A DNA stretch of 64,000 bases from Bacillus kwashiorkori (lineage in GTDB: Bacteria > Bacillota > Bacilli > Bacillales > Caldibacillaceae): the NCBI RefSeq assembly GCF_001375515.1, contig NZ_CTDX01000014.1:124001-188000 (forward strand), read 5' to 3'. A model generated the notes under the pieces. It was not told where the DNA came from, did not search any database, and saw only the letters and a list, made by a program, of their open reading frames with translations. Shown piece by piece: positions 1-9,221 of the stretch. Made by a program: the position numbers and the translations under genes. Each line of letters opens with the position of its first letter. The stretch's first letter is position 1.

Positions 1-237
1 AATAAATTAAACGACCAATTAGATATGATTGCTTTAGTTAATGTAGGAAGTAAGAAAATTGGCTTTCGTACCATTCATGACAAAGTGAATGTTGCAGAAT
101 TTGCTAGGCAATTTGGCGGAGGCGGTCATCCGAAAGCTTCTGGATGTGACTTAAATGAGGATACGTTCCGGCTTTTTGTTACGGATGTCTTTCATTTGTT
201 ACCTCTGAAAGAAGAACAACGTGATAAAGATATGTAA
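1..237 (+). CDS. DHH/DHHA1 phosphoesterase, C-terminal end (partial)
   Basis: The reading frame is open from the first base of the window, so this is the 3' end of a longer gene. The visible part carries a Gly-rich GGGGHPKASG motif, the hallmark of the substrate-binding DHHA1 domain that ends NrnA/NrnB-type oligoribonucleases and related DHH phosphodiesterases. These enzymes degrade very short RNAs or cyclic dinucleotide products in the cytoplasm. The catalytic DHH half lies outside the window, so NrnA-like and NrnB-like proteins cannot be separated. A hairpin terminator follows. Confidence 0.75.
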   Translation, partial: NKLNDQLDMIALVNVGSKKIGFRTIHDKVNVAEFARQFGGGGHPKASGCDLNEDTFRLFVTDVFHLLPLKEEQRDKDM

Positions 238-312
238 GATAAATTGCCATGAGGGTTTCACACGAAAGATAACATACGAATTTCCCTTATACATATTTGC
301 TTTTACGCCGTA

Positions 313-361
313 AATAGAAGTGGAGCGAACGTTAATGGACCTCCACCTCTATTTTATCTTT
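313..361 (+). terminator. Rho-independent terminator after the DHH gene
   Basis: Arms AATAGAAGTGGAG and CTCCACCTCTATT form a GC-containing stem followed by a T-rich tail. It lies between the DHH gene and the converging diguanylate cyclase gene. Confidence 0.7.
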
Positions 362-370
362 TTCCTCTAA

Positions 371-1927
371 TTAGCGAACGATAATCGTGTCCCGATTTCG
401 CTTTGCTTCATACAGGGCACCATCTACTCGCTTATACAGTTCGTTAAATGTATCATTCTTACACCAAGTAGTACAGCCGATACTTACGGTTAGTGGAATA
501 TGATAGCCAGCACATTCTATTTTGTTTTGCGCAATCGTATGCCGAATTCTTTCTGCCAATATCTTTCCGTCTTCTAAATCGCTATCAGGGAGGACTATAA
601 CAAATTCCTCACCACCAAATCTACCGACAATATCGGAAGACCGTATCGATTTTTTGAAAATTTTTGCCAACTTCATTAAAACCTCATCACCAACATCATG
701 ACCATATCGGTCATTCACCGATTTAAACAAATCCACATCAATAATCAGTAAGGAAAATGGTGACCTTTCTGTTTCTGCTTTAAGAATTAATTGTACAATT
801 AATTCGTCTATGTATCTACGATTATATAACCCTGTCAAAAAATCTGTCTTAGCCTCATGCTCTCGGATTTTATTTAGTTCTTCTAATTGAAAAACAGTCT
901 CCTTTAATTGCTTGTTTTTTTGTTCTAAACTATCCAATGCGATAGATAAAAGTTGGTTAAGCTGTTTGTTTTCCTTTAAAGTCAGTAATTGTCTAGTAAA
1001 TAGCAGGATAAAACAGATAAATGCACCAATCATCAAAATATTAAAATCCTTGATACTATAAACTAGGACAGTTATTAAAACACCAATACTAGATAATGGC
1101 AAAAAGTTGCCACGCATTAACTTTTGTAACCGTGTTTCATTTTCTTTAATTTTGGTGGAATGATTAGTGTATAAACTAGAAAATCCAATGGTGAACATAA
1201 ATAATGTCCATAGAGGCTCGGTTATTTTCTGAGTCAAAGGAAAACCTATAGCGGTATAATAAAGAAAGATTACTTCCACAAAAAAATAGATGCCAAAGCT
1301 ATATAGCAACAGTTTTAATGTTGTTTTAGATAAAAAGTGTTCGTTCAATAAGAAAGTTATATGTATTAATCCGAAAAAAATTAATAACTCTGTTAACGGG
1401 TAGGAAATCATCATAAATATTTCAGGGAAGGATGAATGACTACTTAAATAAAACGGCTTATAAATAAGCTCCCAACATATCGTTAAGACTACGGTAATAA
1501 TAATGAATATATCTAATATAGTTATGAGCGTACGTGTTTTTCTATTGTAAAACGAAACAGTAAAAACTAGTGCCCATAAAATTATGTTATAATTCAACAA
1601 ATAGAAAACATCAGAAATACTCGGAAAAGGGGGCTCTTTAAGTAGAGTGATATTATTGTAGTACCAAAAGAATTCACCAACAATACTGAATAAAATTCCA
1701 ATAAAAAGAAACTTCCAAAACACTTTTTCTTTACTGGAAGTTCTCTGAATAGCAAAAAATAGTAAAAAGGCACTAGTTACAGGACCGATAAACGAGAGAA
1801 TATTCGTTATGATCGTTTTTCCTAAACTATCAGAAACACCGAAAAGAATGATGTAATACAGCATCATATGCAACGGGATATAAAAATATAAGAAGCGCCG
1901 AATTGGATGTAAATTTATTTTTTGCAT
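371..1927 (-). CDS. Membrane-bound diguanylate cyclase (GGDEF domain)
   Basis: 518 residues. About 320 N-terminal residues form a series of eight or so hydrophobic segments. A short coiled coil follows (roughly 325-360), then a GGDEF domain to the C terminus. The active-site loop is GGEEF (residues 438-442), a catalytically competent variant, and an RxxD product-inhibition site (RSSD, 429-432) sits exactly five residues upstream. The enzyme should make c-di-GMP from two GTP and be feedback-inhibited. The membrane part is probably the sensor; I do not recognise a named sensor domain. The start is supported by AGGAGAGG just upstream. It is divergent from hutU. Confidence 0.9.
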   Translation of the reverse strand: MQKINLHPIRRFLYFYIPLHMMLYYIILFGVSDSLGKTIITNILSFIGPVTSAFLLFFAIQRTSSKEKVFWKFLFIGILFSIVGEFFWYYNNITLLKEPPFPSISDVFYLLNYNIILWALVFTVSFYNRKTRTLITILDIFIIITVVLTICWELIYKPFYLSSHSSFPEIFMMISYPLTELLIFFGLIHITFLLNEHFLSKTTLKLLLYSFGIYFFVEVIFLYYTAIGFPLTQKITEPLWTLFMFTIGFSSLYTNHSTKIKENETRLQKLMRGNFLPLSSIGVLITVLVYSIKDFNILMIGAFICFILLFTRQLLTLKENKQLNQLLSIALDSLEQKNKQLKETVFQLEELNKIREHEAKTDFLTGLYNRRYIDELIVQLILKAETERSPFSLLIIDVDLFKSVNDRYGHDVGDEVLMKLAKIFKKSIRSSDIVGRFGGEEFVIVLPDSDLEDGKILAERIRHTIAQNKIECAGYHIPLTVSIGCTTWCKNDTFNELYKRVDGALYEAKRNRDTIIVR

Positions 1928-2217
1928 GTCATCCTCTCCTATTTGGACTGCCTGTAAATAATAGGACTTTATACCTATAATTTTACCATATTGCTTATTA
2001 ATGTACAGTATTTGAGAATGATTATTTTATAATTATAGTGAATTTCGTGAAAGTTACAACCTTTTTTATTATAATAAAGATAATTTAAACATTTTGTTAA
2101 TGTTAATTTTACTGCCAATTTTTTCACAAGAAATGGCACTATTATTTTAGAAAGTTTTTGAATCGTAATGACGTTGGTATAGTGCTAAACAAATACATTT
2201 ATTTTTAGGAGGAAAAA
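1928..2217. promoter_or_regulatory. Divergent intergenic region, cyclase / hutU
   Basis: This 290-bp AT-rich stretch must hold the promoters of the cyclase (leftward) and of hutUIG (rightward). AGGAGG at the right end is the hutU ribosome binding site. I see no HutP-type leader hairpin, no clear CcpA site and no well-spaced sigma-A promoter that I would defend. Confidence 0.4.
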
Positions 2218-3876
2218 ATGAAAACGGATACAAAGGGAGAACAATATGTTGGCACACAGCTTTCTGCAAAAGGCTGGATACAGGAAGCAGCAATTCGAAT
2301 GTTAAAAAATAACTTACATGAAGATGTCGCAGAGAAACCAGCCGAATTAGTTGTTTATGGTGGTATTGGCAAAGCAGCAAGAAATTGGGAAAGTTATGAA
2401 GCAATTATAAAAACACTAAAAGAGTTGGACAATGACGAGACTTTGTTAATTCAGTCGGGTAAGCCTGTCGCTGTTTTTAAAAGCCATGTCGATGCACCAA
2501 GAGTTTTAATAGCTAATTCCAATTTAGTCCCGAAATGGGCAACATGGGAACATTTTCATGAACTTGATAAAAAAGGTTTGATAATGTATGGACAAATGAC
2601 AGCAGGCAGCTGGATTTATATTGGTAGTCAAGGAATTGTCCAAGGAACGTATGAAACGTTTGCCGAACTTGCTCGAAAGCATTATGGTGGTACGTTAAAA
2701 CATACGATAACGGTAACGGCTGGGCTAGGAGGTATGGGTGGGGCTCAACCACTTGCAGTTACGATGAATGATGGTGTTTGTATTGCAATCGAAGTGGACA
2801 AATCAAGAATTGATAGACGAATAGAAACGAAGTATTTGGACGTTTACACTGAATCTTTGGAAGAAGCGATCCAATGGGCGAACGAAGCAAAGAAAAGTGG
2901 AGAAGCAAAATCTATTGGACTATTAGGCAATGTTGCAGAAATGTTACCGAAAATGCTTGAAATGAATTTCATCCCAGATGTGTTAACAGATCAAACATCA
3001 GCCCATGACCCGTTAAATGGATATATTCCGGCTCGTTTTACATTACGAGAAGCGGCAGAACTGCGCAGTCGTGATCCAGAAAGTTATGTGAAAAAGGCAA
3101 AGGAAAGCATGGCTGTTCATGTGCAAGCTATGTTAGATATGCAAAGTAAGGGGGCAGTTACTTTTGATTATGGAAACAATATTCGTCAAGTAGCGAAGGA
3201 CGAAGGAGTAGAGCATGCATTTGATTTTCCAGGATTTGTACCTGCTTACATAAGGCCACAATTTTGTGAAGGAAAGGGACCTTTTCGCTGGGTTGCACTG
3301 TCAGGTGATCCAGAAGATATTTATAAAACGGATGAAGTAATTTTACGGGAGTTCAGTGATAATGAACATTTATGTAAATGGATTAAAATGGCTCAAGAAA
3401 AAATCCAATTTCAAGGGTTGCCAGCCCGAATTTGTTGGTTAGGTTATGGTGAAAGAGCAAAATTTGGAAAAATTATAAATGATATGGTGAGAACAGGTGA
3501 ATTGAAAGCGCCAATTGTTATTGGTCGAGATCATTTAGATTCAGGTTCAGTGGCCTCTCCTAATCGGGAAACAGAAGCAATGAAGGATGGAAGTGATGCA
3601 ATTGCGGACTGGCCAATTTTAAATGCCCTAATCAATGCGGTAGGCGGAGCAAGTTGGGTTTCTGTTCATCACGGTGGTGGAGTGGGGATGGGTTACTCCA
3701 TTCATGCTGGGATGGTTATTGTTGCGGATGGCACGAAAGAAGCAGAACTTCGCCTCGAACGAGTTTTAACGACCGATCCAGGAATGGGCATTGTCCGTCA
3801 TGCGGATGCTGGTTATGAAAAAGCAATGGCAGCAGTAAAAACACATAGCATTCATATGCCTATGTTAAAAAAATAA
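2218..3876 (+). CDS. hutU: Urocanate hydratase
   Basis: 552 residues, the usual length. It converts urocanate to 4-imidazolone-5-propionate, the second step of histidine degradation, using tightly bound NAD+. The conserved region [13 protein letters not shown] contains the family active-site cysteine, and the downstream [13 protein letters not shown] block is also typical. AGGAGGAAAAA precedes the ATG. First gene of a rightward hutU-hutI-hutG operon. The preceding enzyme, histidine ammonia-lyase (HutH), is not encoded in the window. Confidence 0.97.
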   Translation: MKTDTKGEQYVGTQLSAKGWIQEAAIRMLKNNLHEDVAEKPAELVVYGGIGKAARNWESYEAIIKTLKELDNDETLLIQSGKPVAVFKSHVDAPRVLIANSNLVPKWATWEHFHELDKKGLIMYGQMTAGSWIYIGSQGIVQGTYETFAELARKHYGGTLKHTITVTAGLGGMGGAQPLAVTMNDGVCIAIEVDKSRIDRRIETKYLDVYTESLEEAIQWANEAKKSGEAKSIGLLGNVAEMLPKMLEMNFIPDVLTDQTSAHDPLNGYIPARFTLREAAELRSRDPESYVKKAKESMAVHVQAMLDMQSKGAVTFDYGNNIRQVAKDEGVEHAFDFPGFVPAYIRPQFCEGKGPFRWVALSGDPEDIYKTDEVILREFSDNEHLCKWIKMAQEKIQFQGLPARICWLGYGERAKFGKIINDMVRTGELKAPIVIGRDHLDSGSVASPNRETEAMKDGSDAIADWPILNALINAVGGASWVSVHHGGGVGMGYSIHAGMVIVADGTKEAELRLERVLTTDPGMGIVRHADAGYEKAMAAVKTHSIHMPMLKK

Positions 3877-3945
3877 TGAAGTTTTTCTCCCATGCTAACG
3901 GTTAATACCTTTTTCGTAAAAATAGTTTTATCTTGAGGTGAAAAA

Positions 3946-5235
3946 ATGCAAAAAAAACAAACAAAACCTTTATATATAAGAAATGCCAATGAAGTAATTA
4001 CATTAAAAGATAGCTCATCCACCCCGTTAAAAAAAGAAAAAATGAATGATTTAAAAGTTATTCATAATGGTAGTGTTTGGATAGAAAATGGTATTATTCA
4101 GGCGGTTAGCTCCGACCATGAACTTACTCAAAAATATGAAGATCGCATTCAAGAGGCAGAAGTAATAGATGCAACAGGAAAAGTAGTAATGCCAGGTTTG
4201 GTCGATCCTCATACTCACCTCGTCTATGCAGGAAGTCGAGAAGCTGAATTTCATATGCGATTAAATGGGGCGACGTATATGGAAATAATGAATAGTGGTG
4301 GAGGAATTCATGCAACCACATCTAAAACCCGTGCTGCTACGGAAGAACAATTGTATGAAGAAAGTAAAAATCGGCTAAACAAATTTTTATTGCATGGTGT
4401 AACGACTGTTGAGGCGAAAAGTGGATACGGCTTAGACTGGGAAACTGAAAGAAAACAATTAACGGTTGCAAAAAAGTTGCACGAAGATCATCCGATGGAT
4501 ATTGTAAGCACATTTATGGGTGCCCATGCAATTCCGCAAGCATATAAAAACAATCCAGATATATTCGTATCAAAAATCATAAATGAAATGTTGCCGAAAG
4601 TGGCTGCTGATCATTTAGCGGAATTTAATGACGTATTTTGTGAAGAAGGTGTTTTTACCCCAGAACAATCAAAACGAGTTTTATTAGCAGGAAAGGAATT
4701 CGGTTTAATTCCGAAAATACACGCAGATGAAATTGTTTCCTATGGTGGTGCAGAATTAGCAGCAGAGGTAGGGGCAATTTCTGCGGATCATCTTTTAAAA
4801 GCATCAGATCAGGGGATCCAAATGATGGCGGAAAAAGGTGTAATTGCTGTCTTACTGCCTGGAACAGCTTTCTTTTTAATGACAGAAGCGGCAAATGGCA
4901 GAAAAATGATTGATGCTGGTGTGCCTGTAGCTTTATCGACGGATTGTAATCCCGGATCATCTCCTACTTGTTCGCTGCCATTTATTATGAATTTAGCATC
5001 TATGCATATGGGTTTAACTGTAGAAGAAGCTATTACAGCAGCAACCATTAATGCAGCCCATGCAATTAATCGTGGGAAAGAGATTGGTAGTTTAGAAGTA
5101 GGGAAAAAAGGGGATATAGTGATATTAGATATACCAAATTATAAGCAGCTCAATTATCATTACGGAATGAACCATACGGATACGGTAATTAAAAATGGGA
5201 TTATTGTTGTAAAGGCGGGGAGTTTATGTCAATAA
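3946..5235 (+). CDS. hutI: Imidazolonepropionase
   Basis: 429 residues; amidohydrolase fold. It hydrolyses imidazolone propionate to N-formimino-L-glutamate. Metal ligands are visible as the HTH pair in DPHTHLVYAG, the histidine of the HADE motif and the aspartate of STDCNPGSS. The start ATG has TTGAGGTG upstream. It is 69 bases after hutU and its 3' end overlaps the hutG start by 10 bases, which suggests translational coupling. Confidence 0.96.
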   Translation: MQKKQTKPLYIRNANEVITLKDSSSTPLKKEKMNDLKVIHNGSVWIENGIIQAVSSDHELTQKYEDRIQEAEVIDATGKVVMPGLVDPHTHLVYAGSREAEFHMRLNGATYMEIMNSGGGIHATTSKTRAATEEQLYEESKNRLNKFLLHGVTTVEAKSGYGLDWETERKQLTVAKKLHEDHPMDIVSTFMGAHAIPQAYKNNPDIFVSKIINEMLPKVAADHLAEFNDVFCEEGVFTPEQSKRVLLAGKEFGLIPKIHADEIVSYGGAELAAEVGAISADHLLKASDQGIQMMAEKGVIAVLLPGTAFFLMTEAANGRKMIDAGVPVALSTDCNPGSSPTCSLPFIMNLASMHMGLTVEEAITAATINAAHAINRGKEIGSLEVGKKGDIVILDIPNYKQLNYHYGMNHTDTVIKNGIIVVKAGSLCQ

Positions 5236-6224
5236 AGTTTAGTGATTTGCCGATTACCCAACCGGCATTTCACTGGCAAGTTTCAAATAATCCGTCCATG
5301 GATGAGATGAAAGTTCACGAATGGATTCAACCATACCGTGAAGAAGTTCGTGGACTTTGGGATGCAGTTATTCTCGGTGTCCCACTTTCCCGATCATCTA
5401 TTAGTGCAAGCGGGGCATCAGAGTTCCCAAATGCATTCCGAAAAACTTGGCCGAAATTTACTACATACAACTTAGATTTACGACTGGACTTAGGAAAGCT
5501 GAATGTTTGTGACTTAGGCGATGTGAAAATGCATGTCACTGATATTGCCCGATGCCATAATAATATTTCAAGTGCTATGGCCGGTATTCAGCAACTTTAT
5601 CCAAATTCGCTTACCATTTCAATCGGTGGTGACCATTCCATTACCGCCATGTTAGTAAAAGGAATTCACCAAGTTTATCGGGACAAAAAAATCGGCATCC
5701 TACAATTAGATACACATCTTGATCTCCGTGACTTAACAGATAACGGTCCATCAAACGGTACGCCAATTCGTAATCTAATTGAACAAAGGATAATTGAAGG
5801 AAAGCATGTATATAACATTGGCCCACACGGTTTCTTTAACACAAAGGCGCTAGTCAAATTTGCCGATGAACACGAAGTAAATATTATTACTTTAAAAGAA
5901 GTGCGCAAAAAAGGCATCGAAACTGTCATAGCTGAAGCGTTAAGAAAGTTAACAGAAGAAGTCGACGTCATTTATGTAACTTGTGATATGGATGTACTAG
6001 ATATTGCCGTTGCACCAGGTGTTCCTGTTTCTACTCCAGGAGGATTGACAACTTTTGAATTATTTGAAGCATTAACGATTGCGGGAATGAATGAAAAGGT
6101 AAAAGCAATGGATATCGTTTGCCTAGACCCACTCCGAGATTATCGGCAACAACCAACAGTAAAGGCAGGAACTCATGCCTTTCTTTCTTTCTTGTCAGGA
6201 TATGCATTGAAAAAGCGAAGATAA
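5226..6224 (+). CDS. hutG: Formimidoylglutamase
   Basis: 332 residues; ureohydrolase (arginase/agmatinase) family. It hydrolyses N-formimino-L-glutamate to glutamate and formamide, completing the Bacillus-type pathway. The binuclear manganese site is visible as GGDHS, DTHLDLRD and CDMDVLD. It overlaps hutI by 10 bases and is the last gene of the operon; no hutM permease or hutP follows, unlike the B. subtilis operon. Confidence 0.95.
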   Translation: MSIKFSDLPITQPAFHWQVSNNPSMDEMKVHEWIQPYREEVRGLWDAVILGVPLSRSSISASGASEFPNAFRKTWPKFTTYNLDLRLDLGKLNVCDLGDVKMHVTDIARCHNNISSAMAGIQQLYPNSLTISIGGDHSITAMLVKGIHQVYRDKKIGILQLDTHLDLRDLTDNGPSNGTPIRNLIEQRIIEGKHVYNIGPHGFFNTKALVKFADEHEVNIITLKEVRKKGIETVIAEALRKLTEEVDVIYVTCDMDVLDIAVAPGVPVSTPGGLTTFELFEALTIAGMNEKVKAMDIVCLDPLRDYRQQPTVKAGTHAFLSFLSGYALKKRR

Positions 6225-6284
6225 TTTGGCTGTGGTGTGAAAGACAAAAAACATTTTTAAAAAAGATGCTTACAATTAGCCACT

Positions 6285-6382
6285 AAATATATGTTCGCTT
6301 CAGTTGGAAAAAGAAACGGTGAAAACTAGTGCAAATGACTCTTTAGAGATTCACTCGTTTATCACTGAAGCGAAGTATATTT
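6285..6382. repeat. Long imperfect palindrome (element A)
   Basis: Arms AAATATAtgTTCGCTTCAGT (6285-6304) and ACTGAAGCGAAgTATATTT (6364-6382) pair almost perfectly, and an inner pair AAACGgTGAA / TTCActCGTTT extends the stem. The whole can fold into a hairpin of about 98 nt. It lacks a terminal T tract, and a separate terminator follows at 6456, so it is not simply the hut terminator. Function unknown: MITE-like repeat or structured RNA. Confidence 0.5.
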
Positions 6383-6455
6383 TAGGGTGATATATTCCTA
6401 AGATCGTCGTTCAGTTGGTCATTCATTCCATCCAATACAATAGAAAACTAGTCAG

Positions 6456-6480
6456 GACAGCTTAAAAAGCTGTCTTTTTT
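6456..6480 (+). terminator. Rho-independent terminator downstream of hutG
   Basis: GACAGCTT-AA-AAGCTGTC followed by TTTTTT. It separates the hut operon from the zinc-sensor locus. Confidence 0.85.
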
Positions 6481-6538
6481 ATGCAAAAAATACATCGATA
6501 AAGCCATTTCTAACTAATGAAAACGATTTTTCATTTGT

Positions 6539-6594
6539 TTGACACTTTTATAAATTAGGCTTATTATAGGTTTATAATATGAACATATATTCAT
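6539..6594 (+). promoter_or_regulatory. Promoter and CzrA-like operator of the zinc-efflux locus
   Basis: TTGACA (6539-6544), a 17-bp spacer and TATTAT (6562-6567) form a strong sigma-A promoter. The palindrome ATGAACATATATTCAT (6579-6594) covers the expected transcription start. Its ATGAA...TTCAT half sites match ArsR/SmtB-family operators such as that of CzrA. I infer repression by the gene just downstream, released by zinc. Confidence 0.7.
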
Positions 6595-6638
6595 GTATTG
6601 ACATACAATAAAGTACCATTCGTGAAAGGATGTAGGAA

Positions 6639-6944
6639 ATGAGTAAGGGAAATGACTTTTTAGATGAAGAAACGTTATTTATTGTCTCGCAAACTTTTAA
6701 AGCACTTTCCGAACCAACTCGGATAAAAATACTTCATCTTTTGTCTGAACGGGAACATTCCGTAAACGAAATTGCAGAAAGATTAGGTATGTTGCAAACG
6801 ACGGTCTCACATCAACTGCGATTTTTAAAAAATTTACGTTTAGTTAAATATCGACGGGAAGGAACAACGATCTTTTATTCCCATGATGATGAACATGTGA
6901 TGACTATTTTAGAACAGACGATTGATCATGCAAGACATCATTAA
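6639..6944 (+). CDS. czrA: ArsR/SmtB-family zinc-sensing repressor (CzrA-like)
   Basis: 101 residues. Winged helix-turn-helix with the recognition region [16 protein letters not shown]. The C-terminal helix carries D84, H86, H97 and H100, the same residues at the same numbers as the alpha-5 Zn(II)/Co(II) site of Staphylococcus aureus CzrA. There is no CxC arsenic-type site. It probably represses itself and the P-type ATPase that starts 68 bases downstream. ZiaR/SmtB-like metal selectivity cannot be excluded. Confidence 0.88.
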   Translation: MSKGNDFLDEETLFIVSQTFKALSEPTRIKILHLLSEREHSVNEIAERLGMLQTTVSHQLRFLKNLRLVKYRREGTTIFYSHDDEHVMTILEQTIDHARHH

Positions 6945-7011
6945 GTATATGAGAATTTAGTCATGGCTAATAATAAGGTACGTGTAAAAACGCTAACACG
7001 AGGTGATAGTT

Positions 7012-9153
7012 TTGGCAGAGTATAAGTTAAAAGGGTTGTCTTGTGCAAACTGTGCGAGAGAATTACAAGAAGCCATTCAAAAATTAGAAAATGGGCAAAA
7101 TGCGAAAGTTCTTTATAATAGTGGGAAATTAATTGTCGACGAACAGGTCAATATGAAAAAAGTAGAAAAAATTTTAGCTTCAGACGGTGCTTTTATTGTA
7201 AATAAGACAGATAACGGGGATCCAAATAGGCTAACTAGGACGGAAAGTCATAATCATAGTCATGGGCATGACCATGTACATGAACATACCAATCAAAAGT
7301 TAAAAGTGCTATTATCCTTAGCAACAACGGTATTTATACTAACGATAATCTTTGAAAACAATCTCCCACCGAGTATAGCGATTGGTAGCTTTTTGTTTGC
7401 TACAGCAATAAGTGGTTATACGACTTTCTTGAAGGGTTTGAAAAATTTAACGCAATTCAAATTTAATATTGATACGTTAATGACGATTGCCTTAATTGGT
7501 GCTTTTAGTATCGGTGAATGGAAAGAAGGAACTTTAGTAGCGATTTTATTCGGGTTAAATGAGTATTTAGAAGGACTCGGAATGGAAAAGGCACGTAAGT
7601 CAATGGAAGAGCTGTTAAAGGTAGCGCCAAAAGAAGCAACCATACTGGATAATGGCTTAGAAAAAATCGTTCCAGTTGGCTCTTTGCAAAAGGGACAAAT
7701 TGTTTTAGTGCGATCAGGTGAAAAAATTCCTTCCGACGGTGTTATCCTGGACGGAAGGAGTTCGGTCAATGAAGCGGCAATCACTGGCGAGTCTTTACCT
7801 GTTGAAAAAAAGGTCAATGATACAGTTCTTGGAGGCAGTATTAATAATGAAGGCTTGCTAAAAGTAGAAATTACGAAAGCATACGAAGACTCTTCTTTAG
7901 CAAAAATATTACATTTAGTGGAAGACGCTCAAGAGACAAAGACGCCAAAAGAGCTATTTATTGATCGCTTTGCCAAATACTATACTCCGTTAATTATCGT
8001 TATCGCAATTTTAGTGATGACAGTGCCACCGTTATTGTTTAACAGTGAATGGGGAGTTTGGTTTTATCAAGGGTTAGCTGTTTTAATTGTTGGCTGTCCG
8101 TGTGCACTTATTTTATCCTCACCAATCGCCTTAGTTTCCGGAATTACGCGGAATGCGAGAAATGGAATTTTAGTAAAAGGCGGAGTGTTCTTAGAACAGT
8201 TAGGTAAAATTGAAACAATTGCTTTTGATAAAACTGGGACATTAACAAAAGGAGAACCACATGTGTTAGAAGTAAAACAATATGATGAACTGTTTTTGTC
8301 GATAGCCGGCTCATTGGAAAAATCGTCCTCCCATCCCATTGCTAAGGCTATTATGAAAAAAATTATGGCTGAATCAGTACCAATAACCGATCCAGAACAA
8401 TTACAAACGAACAGTGGACAAGGAATTGTTGGTGTGATAAACGGGCAAAAGTATTGGGCAGGGAATGAAAGTAACATTGGTCATATTAACTTTACGGACA
8501 AAATTCAAAACGATATTCACCTTTTAAAAGAAAAGGGTTATACCATTGTTATCGTTGCAGATAAAGAAAAAGTACTCGGTATATTCGGTATAGCAGATGA
8601 AATTCGCGAAGAAAGTCAACAAGTAATAAAAAACCTTTATGATGTTGGGATAAAGCAAACAGTGATGTTAACTGGTGATCATCAAAAAACGGCAGAAAAA
8701 GTGGCAGCAGAAGTCGGCGTAACGACCTACTACAGTAATTTATTACCTGAAGAGAAGGTAACAAAAATTAAAGAATTAACAAAAACTAAGCATGTAGCAA
8801 TGGTTGGGGACGGAATTAATGACGCACCTGCACTAGCAACAGCGGATTTAGGAATTGCAATGGGAAAAGGGACAGATAGTGCTATTGAAACAGCCGATAT
8901 CGTTCTCATGCAAGATCACTTAGGTAAATTACCCGAAGCAATCCGATTATCAAAAAGAGTGAACAAAATTATCGCCTTTAATATTAGCTTAGCTTTAGGG
9001 TTAAAAATTATCGCATTACTGTTGGCAATACCAGGATGGCTTACATTATGGATTGCTATATTATCGGACATGGGAGCGACTATTTTAGTTACGTTAATCA
9101 GTCTAACAATTTTAATCGGTCAAGGTCAGGAAAAACGGAACGTTACAACTTGA
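7012..9153 (+). CDS. Zinc/cadmium-transporting P1B-type ATPase
   Basis: 713 residues from TTG 7012, preferred over an upstream GTG at 7003 because GAGGTGAT is correctly spaced only for the TTG. Order: one HMA domain with a CANC metal site (C11, C14), a His-rich linker (HNHSHGHDHVHEH), transmembrane helices, TGES, a CPC membrane motif (about residue 362), DKTGTLT with the phosphorylated Asp near 406, and GDGINDAP. CPC plus the neighbouring zinc sensor point to ZntA/CadA-type export of Zn(II)/Cd(II), possibly also Co(II) or Pb(II). Same transcription unit as the repressor. Confidence 0.92.
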   Translation: MAEYKLKGLSCANCARELQEAIQKLENGQNAKVLYNSGKLIVDEQVNMKKVEKILASDGAFIVNKTDNGDPNRLTRTESHNHSHGHDHVHEHTNQKLKVLLSLATTVFILTIIFENNLPPSIAIGSFLFATAISGYTTFLKGLKNLTQFKFNIDTLMTIALIGAFSIGEWKEGTLVAILFGLNEYLEGLGMEKARKSMEELLKVAPKEATILDNGLEKIVPVGSLQKGQIVLVRSGEKIPSDGVILDGRSSVNEAAITGESLPVEKKVNDTVLGGSINNEGLLKVEITKAYEDSSLAKILHLVEDAQETKTPKELFIDRFAKYYTPLIIVIAILVMTVPPLLFNSEWGVWFYQGLAVLIVGCPCALILSSPIALVSGITRNARNGILVKGGVFLEQLGKIETIAFDKTGTLTKGEPHVLEVKQYDELFLSIAGSLEKSSSHPIAKAIMKKIMAESVPITDPEQLQTNSGQGIVGVINGQKYWAGNESNIGHINFTDKIQNDIHLLKEKGYTIVIVADKEKVLGIFGIADEIREESQQVIKNLYDVGIKQTVMLTGDHQKTAEKVAAEVGVTTYYSNLLPEEKVTKIKELTKTKHVAMVGDGINDAPALATADLGIAMGKGTDSAIETADIVLMQDHLGKLPEAIRLSKRVNKIIAFNISLALGLKIIALLLAIPGWLTLWIAILSDMGATILVTLISLTILIGQGQEKRNVTT

Positions 9154-9165
9154 GTAAATGTAATT

Positions 9166-9200
9166 AACACCCGCTGCCCGCGTGACAGTGGGTGTTTTAA
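9166..9200. terminator. Terminator between metal ATPase and proC
   Basis: AACACCCGCTG and CAGTGGGTGTT pair (one G-T) around a 9-nt loop, followed by a T run. It sits between converging genes and may serve both. Confidence 0.75.
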
Positions 9201-9221
9201 ATAAAAAAAGATCTCCATCAA

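Noticed and set aside
2013-2027. TGAGAATGATTATTT upstream of hutU resembles a Fur or PerR box
   Set aside because: The second half site is poor, and hut genes have no known iron or peroxide control. Probably chance in AT-rich DNA.
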